NCBI GenBank assembly: GCA_014237145.1 | Contig: JAAXOC010000096.1 | Span: 1-60,137 of the forward strand | DNA: 60,137 bases | Source: ANME-2 cluster archaeon | Lineage (GTDB): Archaea > Halobacteriota > Methanosarcinia > Methanosarcinales > Methanocomedenaceae | Direction: 5' to 3' | In this document: piece after piece, positions 54,377 to 60,137 of the stretch | Layout of the letters: each line of letters starts with the position of its first letter | Numbering within the stretch: the stretch's first letter is position 1 | The notes under the pieces: model-generated | The model's database searches: none | Seen by the model: only the letters and a program-made list of their open reading frames with translations | What the model was told of the DNA's origin: nothing | Translations under genes and position numbers: made by a program

Positions 54377-57300
54377 ATGCCCAAAAGAGAGGACATCCAC
54401 AAAGTACTAATTATTGGGTCCGGCCCGATCGTTATCGGCCAGGCCGCTGAATTTGACTATTCTGGCACACAGGCCTGTAAAGCACTGCGCCAGCTTGGTT
54501 ATGAGATCGTGCTCGTCAATTCTAACCCTGCCACTATCATGACCGATCCCGGCATGGCTGATATTACTTATATCGAGCCGCTGAACATTGAAACCCTGGA
54601 GAAGATCATAGACAAGGAGCGCCCTGATGCCCTGCTACCTAACCTGGGCGGGCAGAAAGGGCTGAACCTGTCCTTTGAACTTCATGAAGAAGGCATCCTT
54701 GAAAAATATGGCGTAGAGATCATAGGGGTACAAGCCGACGCCATCAGGCGTGGCGAGGACCGCACCATTTTCAAGGAGACCATGGACAGTGTTGGTGTGG
54801 AGACTGCTCGCAGTGAGACTACCTTCAGCATAGAAGGAGCTGAAAAGATAGCGAAAGATATCGGCTATCCTGTGGTCATCCGGCCTGCTTACACCATGGG
54901 CGGGACAGGTGGGGGGTTCGCCTATAACGTGGATGAACTGCGCACCATTGGTGCCAGGGGTATATCGGCCAGCCTCATCGGGCAGATACTTGTGGAAGAA
55001 TCTGTACTGGGCTGGGAGGAACTTGAACTTGAAGTAGTAAGGGATGCAAAAGGTAACAAAATAACTGTCTGTTTTATTGAGAACATCGATGCCATGGGCG
55101 TGCATACAGGCGACAGCTTCTGCTCTGCACCCATGCTCACCATCGATGAAGCACTACAGGAGCGGCTGCAGGACTATTCGTACCGCATTGTGGATGCAAT
55201 CGGAGTGACAGGCGGCACCAATGTCCAGTTCGCCCACGACCCCGAGACCGGCCGCATAGTCGTGATCGAGATCAATCCACGTACATCACGTTCATCTGCC
55301 CTGGCTTCCAAAGCCACAGGGTTCCCGATCGCACTGGTGTCTGCAAAACTGGCAGGCGGCTTGCTGCTGGAAGATATTCCATACTGGCGCGACGGCACAC
55401 TGGACAGGTACACACCGTCCGGTGAATATGTGGTTATAAAGTTCGCACGCTGGGCCTTTGAGAAATTCCCTGGCTCCATTGACCAGCTTGGTACACAAAT
55501 GCGTGCTGTTGGCGAGGCCATGAGCATCGGCAAGAATTACAAGGAAGCATTCCAGAAAGCCATCCGCTCCCTTGAGACCGGGCGCTACGGCCTGGGATTT
55601 GCCAAAAACTTCAACGACCTATCACTGGATGAGTTGCAAAAACTACTGGTAGAGCCTTCATCCGAACGTCAGTTCATCATTTACGAAGCACTTCGAAAAT
55701 GGATGTCTGTGGATGAATTGTTCAGGATAACGCATATCAAGCACTGGTTCTTAGAGCAAATGAAGGAACTGGTGGAACTGGAAGAAATGGTCCTGAAGTA
55801 CAAAGGCAGCAAGCTGCCGGATGACCTGCTTATCCATGCCAAGAAAGATGGTTTTTCTGATAAGTACCTGGGCCAGATACTGGGTGTACCTGAACAACAG
55901 ATACGCGAGCAGCGCTTATCCCTTGGCCTGCAACAGTCATGGAACATAGTGCCTGTGAGTGGAGCAGAGGATGCAGCCTATTACTACTCTACCTACAATG
56001 CAGACGATGAGGTTCCAGTATCTGACAGGAAGAAGATCATGATTATCGGCGGCGGGCCCAACCGAATAGGACAGGGTATCGAGTTCGACTATACCTGTGT
56101 GCATGCCGCTTTCACACTGCGCGAACTTGGTTATGAGTCTATCATGGTCAACTGCAATCCTGAAACAGTGTCTACCGACTACGACACTTCGGATAAACTG
56201 TACTTTGAACCTGTTACCGTAGAAGATGTGCTGAGCATCTATGACAAGGAAAAACCAATCGGGGCAATCGTGCAGTTCGGCGGCCAGACACCATTGAACA
56301 TTGCCGCAGAACTTGAAGTGGCAGGCGTGAACATCCTGGGAACGTCGGTCAAGAGCATTGACCTGGCAGAAGACCGAGAGCGGTTTGCAGACATTATCAG
56401 GAATCTAAAGATACCCATGCCGGAACCCGGTACTGCCAGATCACTAAAAGAAGCACTGGATGTTGCCGGGCGAATAGGCTATCCACTGATCGTTCGTCCC
56501 TCGTATGTGCTTGGCGGGCGGGGTATGGAGATCGTATATGACGATGAAATGCTTGAAAAATACGTTACCGGAGCTATTGAGATAACACCAGAAAAACCAA
56601 TGCTTATAGACAAGTTCCTTGAGGATGCACTGGAATGTGAAGTGGATGCGATATCTGACGGTACTGATGTTTTTATCCCATCGATCATGGAACACATCGA
56701 ACTTGCCGGAATCCACTCGGGTGATAGTGCATGTGTATTGCCTCCCGTAGGTATCCCAGAGGAACAAATGGAGACCCTTAAAGAATACACGCGCCGTATT
56801 GCCATTAAATTGAAGGTTGTGGGACTTATGAATATCCAGTATGCCATCAAGGATGATATTGTTTATATCCTGGAAGCGAACCCGAGGGCTTCACGTACTG
56901 TGCCATTAGTGTCAAAGGTTACAGGCGTATCAATGGCACAAATTGCGACTCAGGTCATGCTTGGTGCAAAACTGTCAGATATGGACACCCACCTGCGTAC
57001 TTACCCGCATTTCGGTGTCAAAGAGACTGTATTCCCGTTCAATATGTTCCCTGAGGTTGACCCCGTGCTCGGGCCTGAGATGCGCTCTACAGGTGAGGTG
57101 CTGGGCATGGCAGATTCATTTGAGACTGCTTTTTTCAAGTCCCAGGTTGCTGCCGGGTCTTCATTGCCTCTTGAAGGTACCGCACTTATCACAGTAGCGG
57201 CAGGCGACAGGCAGCGTGCGCTTCTTGTTGGCAGGGAACTGTTTTCAATGGGATTTACGATACTTGCCACGAAAGGCACAGCCGGTTTCTTTAAGGAAAA

Positions 57301-57577
57301 CGGGATAGAATGTGAAGTTATCAAGAAAATGCATGAGGGGCGGCCAAATATTGTTGATGCAATGCATAACCAGGAAATACAGTTCGTACTGAACACCCCT
57401 ATTGGTAAGGAGGGTGTTTACGAGGACAGCTATATCCGAAAATCTGCTATTAAGTACAATATTCCGTACCATACTACCACTGCTGCCGCCATGGCTGCTG
57501 CAAGGGGTATTAGAGCGGCACGGGAGAACCTGATCGATGTAAGGTCGGTACAGTCCTATCATCGTGATGTTGATTAA
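54377..57577 (+). CDS. carB: carbamoyl-phosphate synthase large subunit
   Basis: CarB makes carbamoyl phosphate for arginine and pyrimidine synthesis. The 1066-residue product has the two tandem ATP-grasp halves: IGSGPIVIGQAAEFDYSG at the start and the matching IGGGPNRIGQGIEFDYT near residue 557. Motifs AYTMGGTGGG and SYVLGGRGMEIVY mark the glycine loops. The C-terminal MGS-like allosteric domain ends the protein. Length is normal and the frame intact. carA is not adjacent. Confidence 0.97.
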   Translation: MPKREDIHKVLIIGSGPIVIGQAAEFDYSGTQACKALRQLGYEIVLVNSNPATIMTDPGMADITYIEPLNIETLEKIIDKERPDALLPNLGGQKGLNLSFELHEEGILEKYGVEIIGVQADAIRRGEDRTIFKETMDSVGVETARSETTFSIEGAEKIAKDIGYPVVIRPAYTMGGTGGGFAYNVDELRTIGARGISASLIGQILVEESVLGWEELELEVVRDAKGNKITVCFIENIDAMGVHTGDSFCSAPMLTIDEALQERLQDYSYRIVDAIGVTGGTNVQFAHDPETGRIVVIEINPRTSRSSALASKATGFPIALVSAKLAGGLLLEDIPYWRDGTLDRYTPSGEYVVIKFARWAFEKFPGSIDQLGTQMRAVGEAMSIGKNYKEAFQKAIRSLETGRYGLGFAKNFNDLSLDELQKLLVEPSSERQFIIYEALRKWMSVDELFRITHIKHWFLEQMKELVELEEMVLKYKGSKLPDDLLIHAKKDGFSDKYLGQILGVPEQQIREQRLSLGLQQSWNIVPVSGAEDAAYYYSTYNADDEVPVSDRKKIMIIGGGPNRIGQGIEFDYTCVHAAFTLRELGYESIMVNCNPETVSTDYDTSDKLYFEPVTVEDVLSIYDKEKPIGAIVQFGGQTPLNIAAELEVAGVNILGTSVKSIDLAEDRERFADIIRNLKIPMPEPGTARSLKEALDVAGRIGYPLIVRPSYVLGGRGMEIVYDDEMLEKYVTGAIEITPEKPMLIDKFLEDALECEVDAISDGTDVFIPSIMEHIELAGIHSGDSACVLPPVGIPEEQMETLKEYTRRIAIKLKVVGLMNIQYAIKDDIVYILEANPRASRTVPLVSKVTGVSMAQIATQVMLGAKLSDMDTHLRTYPHFGVKETVFPFNMFPEVDPVLGPEMRSTGEVLGMADSFETAFFKSQVAAGSSLPLEGTALITVAAGDRQRALLVGRELFSMGFTILATKGTAGFFKENGIECEVIKKMHEGRPNIVDAMHNQEIQFVLNTPIGKEGVYEDSYIRKSAIKYNIPYHTTTAAAMAAARGIRAARENLIDVRSVQSYHRDVD

Positions 57578-57596
57578 GGTCTGGCGGTTCTACAAT

Positions 57597-57639
57597 GTTG
57601 GGCAATAGTACTAAAGTAAAAGGTTGAGCAATAGTACTA
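57597..57639. repeat. short direct repeat after carB
   Basis: A 17-bp sequence (GTTGGGCAATAGTACTA) at 57597 recurs at 57623 with one mismatch, a 26-bp period. It may be a regulatory site or a small slippage product. Confidence 0.5.
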
Positions 57640-57757
57640 TAAACCAGTAGATAGTAAAGAAGCGTTGTCAATTAATCTTTAAACCTCATAAGGATTCACA
57701 TATTCTCATGAGCAGATTTCTGTATTAGTTGATTAAAACAACAATGGATGAAAATAA

Positions 57758-57925
57758 ATGGAACGAAGAGGTTTCGAAAGAAAAGGCGGTTTTGGACCAA
57801 GGGAGATGCATAAAGCTACATGTGCCGATTGTGGTCAAGAAACCGAAGTGCCTTTTGTACCCGATCCTGATAGACCGGTGTACTGCAGAGAGTGCTATAA
57901 AAACCATAGACCGAAGAGATATTAA
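57758..57925 (+). CDS. small CxxC...CxxC zinc-binding protein
   Basis: The 55-residue protein contains ATCADCGQETEVPF and, after an acidic-Pro stretch, VYCRECYKNHRPKRY, a pair of CxxC knuckles. This matches a widespread family of small zinc proteins in archaea and candidate phyla of unknown role. The N-terminus is Arg/Gly-rich, suggesting nucleic-acid contact. A longer frame overlapping it in another phase is spurious. Confidence 0.8.
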   Translation: MERRGFERKGGFGPREMHKATCADCGQETEVPFVPDPDRPVYCRECYKNHRPKRY

Positions 57926-58203
57926 TTCTGAAGTTTATAGTCATACACTATGTGTTTGTCCGGAGTATACCGGATAATTAACACGCTTTAAACAAAGTCA
58001 AAATATGTGCAGTTGAGTTAGGACTTCTATCTTTAACCTGCACGATTTTTTTTCAATTTATTCTTGAATCATTTTTAAATAAATCACATAATAAGAGTTG
58101 GCATTGGAAATTGATGGATATTAGCTGTATAACTTTGAAATGTACAGTAATATAAAACGAATTGAGGAATTCGGGAGTTATTCGGAGATACTGCGATAGA
58201 AAG
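57926..58203. other. AT-rich gap without a gene
   Basis: No credible frame or structured RNA was recognised in these 278 bases. Confidence 0.45.
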
Positions 58204-58428
58204 TCAGTTACTTATCTCAGCAAGTTTAAGGCCGATCAATCCCACGCTTATCACATAAATAAGTAATATTACTACATTTCCATAGGCAGCATAAGCTGAA
58301 AATGTTGTATTGACAATAACAATTAAAATAATGAACACCGCTACAGCGCCAACTGAAGAAGTAATCTCAACATATGTCTTGTTCATGGATTCTGATAAGG
58401 TTGTAATAACTAATAAGTTTATCTTCAT
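58204..58428 (-). CDS. small membrane protein
   Basis: The product is 74 residues (or 60 from the internal Met at 58386), with two hydrophobic segments (SSVGAVAVFIILIVIV and VVILLIYVISVGLIGLKL). No family is recognised. It could be a small archaeal membrane protein of the type often found alone. Expression is not demonstrated. Confidence 0.45.
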   Translation of the reverse strand: MKINLLVITTLSESMNKTYVEITSSVGAVAVFIILIVIVNTTFSAYAAYGNVVILLIYVISVGLIGLKLAEISN

Positions 58429-58486
58429 TGATTATGGGCATGTATAATTTTAAATTTGTTTGATTTGACTGGTCGCAATAAATTAA

Positions 58487-58594
58487 ATGGCCGAAACTCA
58501 TGTATTGATCGGGTCCTCATCTGATAATCCTCGAATTGACCCGGTAGCTGCAATAGGCACAAACGCGCCGCCGGGCGGGGGTGGTCGTGGCTGA
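58487..58594 (+). CDS. possible leaderless micropeptide
   Basis: The 35-codon frame begins MAETHVLIGSSSDN and ends PPGGGGRG. It is GC-rich in an AT-rich surrounding. A TATA-like TTTAAATT lies about 35 bp before the ATG and no Shine-Dalgarno sequence is present, consistent with a leaderless archaeal transcript. It could equally be part of a structured RNA. Confidence 0.3.
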   Translation: MAETHVLIGSSSDNPRIDPVAAIGTNAPPGGGGRG

Positions 58595-58710
58595 GAGCCG
58601 GAGTTCCAAGGGTGTAGCAGGGAAGATGGTTGAATATATTTTTTCAAAAAAAGCCGCAGCATATTGAATCACAAAATAATTATGTCTCAAGGCCAGATAT
58701 AGCGTAAATC

Positions 58711-58781
58711 TTATATATTTGTAATACGAATATGTAAAATCGTAATACTAAATATTACAAAAAATTGTATTAATGATACAA
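58711..58781 (+). promoter_or_regulatory. TATA box with multiple TTGTAATAC-like operator repeats
   Basis: A TATA sequence (TTATATATTT) at 58711-58720 is followed by a dense array of related half-sites: TTGTAATAC, GTAATA-CTAAA-TATTAC (58742-58758) and TTGTAT-TAATG-ATACAA (58765-58781). They cover the expected transcription start of the next gene, which points to repressor control. Confidence 0.5.
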
Positions 58782-58798
58782 ATGGAGAATGATGAATT

Positions 58799-59122
58799 AT
58801 GTCCGAAGAAATGGAACTACCACCTCATGTAAGAACATGGGAACAGACAAACCCTAAAGCATTTGAACTATATCAGGAAGCATTCGACAAGAACCGGAAG
58901 GCCAACATACCAGTAATCGAGGAAACTATAGAACCAATAGCACAAAAAACCGTTGATAATATAAATTCCCATCCGGAAAATCTATGGAAGATATTCAAAC
59001 AAGCGGCCCATGAGCTTCAAGACCCAACCGATACGAACCAGGTCATGGCACTGTATGACGCCGTATATGGAAAAATGGACTTATCGCAAAAGAAAAAACT
59101 GGCATACCATATGGCATATTAG
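58799..59122 (+). CDS. unknown small soluble protein under operator control
   Basis: The 107-residue protein is helical and acidic, without cysteines or membrane segments (HVRTWEQTNPKAFELYQEAF, then NPENLW-like SHPENLWKIFKQAAHELQD). No family is recognised. It is a single-gene unit between the repeat-rich promoter and a strong terminator, so its expression is probably switched. Confidence 0.65.
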   Translation: MSEEMELPPHVRTWEQTNPKAFELYQEAFDKNRKANIPVIEETIEPIAQKTVDNINSHPENLWKIFKQAAHELQDPTDTNQVMALYDAVYGKMDLSQKKKLAYHMAY

Positions 59123-59193
59123 AGGTCATATTATCGTCTGATAGCCAAATTACCTGGGATTTCAGGCCTATCATTCCATGTTAATTAACAATT

Positions 59194-59228
59194 GAGGCCC
59201 CTGGGGGAGTCGGGGCCTATTTCTATTC
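59194..59228 (+). terminator. hairpin terminator
   Basis: AGGCCCC and GGGGCCT form a 7-bp stem around a 10-base loop, followed by ATTTCTATT. It lies 70 bp after the 107-residue gene. Confidence 0.65.
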
Positions 59229-59311
59229 CAAACCGGAGTGGATTCATTTTTTTGTTGTACTGTAAAATAGGCAACTTAATCGTGTATTCCATTCATTCAT
59301 TTTCTACATTA

Positions 59312-59340
59312 AGAAAATGCTCACTTCGTCCGCATTTTCT
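59312..59340. terminator. second hairpin in the gap before korD
   Basis: AGAAAATGC and GCATTTTCT are 9-bp perfect arms around an 11-base loop. A function as terminator or leader element is possible; otherwise the 59229-59484 gap holds nothing recognised. Confidence 0.35.
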
Positions 59341-59484
59341 AAACCTGCAGGAAAGTGTATAATTCCTATACGTCCAAAATATTTCCCATTAAGATAGCTT
59401 ACTCTTATCGAATATTATTTATATTTCCCAAACACTGACATATTGTTTAACTTCATATCCAAATAAAGATGGACGTTTACCAGG

Positions 59485-59721
59485 ATGAAACAGAAAAATG
59501 ACGACCCCATACATATCTTTTCCAGATGGTGCAAGAAATGTGGCATCTGCATAGCCATCTGTCCTAAAAATGTACTGGAAAGCGGCACTAACGGATATCC
59601 TTATGCAGCCAGGCCCAAGGATTGTATTATGTGCGGCCTGTGTGACATCCACTGTCCCGACTATGCAATTACAGTGCAAAATAATCCTAACGTAAAGGAG
59701 GCTGAACATGAAAAAATATAA
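59485..59721 (+). CDS. korD: 2-oxoacid:ferredoxin oxidoreductase, delta (ferredoxin) subunit
   Basis: This 78-residue two-[4Fe-4S] ferredoxin has WCKKCGICIAICPKNVL and CIMCGLCDIHCPDYAI. The length and the korA gene that follows (14-bp overlap) identify it as the KorD-type subunit of 2-oxoglutarate (or related 2-oxoacid) ferredoxin oxidoreductase. It carries electrons from the catalytic subunits to free ferredoxin. Confidence 0.9.
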   Translation: MKQKNDDPIHIFSRWCKKCGICIAICPKNVLESGTNGYPYAARPKDCIMCGLCDIHCPDYAITVQNNPNVKEAEHEKI

Positions 59722-60137
59722 GGATATAGTACTTCATGGTAATGAAGCCTGTGCATTGGGGGCACTGGCGGCGGGGATGAGGTTCTTTGCCGGATACCCC
59801 ATCACACCCAGCACAGAGATCGCTGAGTTTCTCTCAGTCGAACTGCCAAAGATAGGGGGTACTTTCATACAAATGGAAGATGAGATATCCAGTATGGGTG
59901 CCATTATCGGTGCATCACTGGCCGGAGTCAAATCCATGACCGCCACCAGTGGCCCCGGATTCTCGCTAATGCAGGAAAACCTGGGTTTCGCATCAATGGC
60001 AGAGATACCCTGCGTATTAGTAAATGTAATGAGGGGCGGGCCAAGTACCGGAATGCCCACCAGGCCCAGCCAGGGCGATGTGATGCAGAGCCGCTGGGGT
60101 ACCCACGGCCCCCATCCCATCATTGTATTATCACCCC
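59708..60137 (+). CDS. korA: 2-oxoacid:ferredoxin oxidoreductase, alpha subunit (partial)
   Basis: The first 143 residues of KorA are present; the gene runs off the right end. The N-terminal pyrimidine-binding domain I shows GNEACALGALAAGMRFFAGYP, the conserved ITPSTEIAE and TATSGPGFSLM motifs, and RGGPSTGMPTRPSQGD. The ATG overlaps the end of korD. The enzyme normally forms or cleaves 2-oxoglutarate with CoA and ferredoxin in the incomplete TCA pathway. Confidence 0.93.
   Translation, partial: MKKYKDIVLHGNEACALGALAAGMRFFAGYPITPSTEIAEFLSVELPKIGGTFIQMEDEISSMGAIIGASLAGVKSMTATSGPGFSLMQENLGFASMAEIPCVLVNVMRGGPSTGMPTRPSQGDVMQSRWGTHGPHPIIVLSP

Noticed and set aside
53286-54402. Upstream extension of the Cgi121 frame to 54402
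   Set aside because: The added 39 residues are unlike the family and overlap the start of the divergent carB gene.
58500-58640. tRNA or snoRNA in the GC-rich block
   Set aside because: No cloverleaf, T-loop or box C/D pattern could be drawn.

Overview
The window is from an archaeon, most likely a methanogenic or methane/alkane-oxidising euryarchaeote of the Methanosarcinia/ANME type. The evidence is a large heterodisulfide-reductase (Hdr) electron-transfer operon with MvhD and F420/formate-dehydrogenase-type subunits, archaeoflavoprotein AfpA, NifB, the KEOPS subunit Cgi121, an HTH_10 (bacterio-opsin activator type) regulator and archaeal-style TATA promoters. The assignment comes from gene content; no rRNA or tRNA was recognised.

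Left part (1-12.7 kb): a YchF-type GTPase faces a long plus-strand operon. In order it encodes an HdrD-like HdrC/HdrB fusion, HdrC, HdrB, a HdrA in two overlapping pieces, MvhD, a second complete HdrA, a second MvhD, an FdhB/FrhB flavoprotein, a short FdhA/FwdB-like molybdopterin protein and a 63-residue unknown protein. The operon ends at a strong hairpin terminator. It looks like one large soluble flavin-based electron bifurcation or confurcation complex, linking ferredoxin, F420 or formate and disulfide/thiol chemistry.

Middle left (12.8-29.4 kb): accessory and stress genes mixed with mobile-element debris. A TIR-domain repeat protein is cut by an insertion sequence with recognisable inverted ends. 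It is followed by an oxygen-defence group (superoxide reductase, rubrerythrin, two flavodoxins, a dead iron-sulfur-flavoprotein-like gene, AfpA), a catalase remnant broken by an IS630-type transposase, an orphan HD-domain protein and a rubredoxin-peroxiredoxin-SufC-SufBD operon. A truncated ferritin comes next, then a truncated group II intron reverse transcriptase between two perfect 74-bp inverted repeats.

Middle right (28.6-45.2 kb): housekeeping genes (permuted GTPase, HTH_10 regulator with a PAP2 membrane phosphatase, purA, amrS) lead into a variable island next to nifB. The last codons of nifB recur twice as degenerate direct repeats (37.3 and 39.9 kb). These mark off an ATPase plus PD-(D/E)XK-like two-gene module and a stretch holding an AAA/DUF234 ATPase, an AT-rich two-gene module with another predicted nuclease, and the broken start of a DNA methyltransferase. 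This looks like a defence-type island growing at the 3' end of nifB and is the best place in the window to look for undescribed systems.

Right part (45.2-60.1 kb): mostly core functions. These are the gatCAB amidotransferase operon led by an asparagine-synthase-like protein with an Asp/Thr/Asn repeat tail, a U32 peptidase, unknown proteins, cgi121, carB, small zinc-binding and membrane proteins, a possible leaderless micropeptide, a small protein behind an operator-rich promoter, and korD-korA, the latter cut by the window end.
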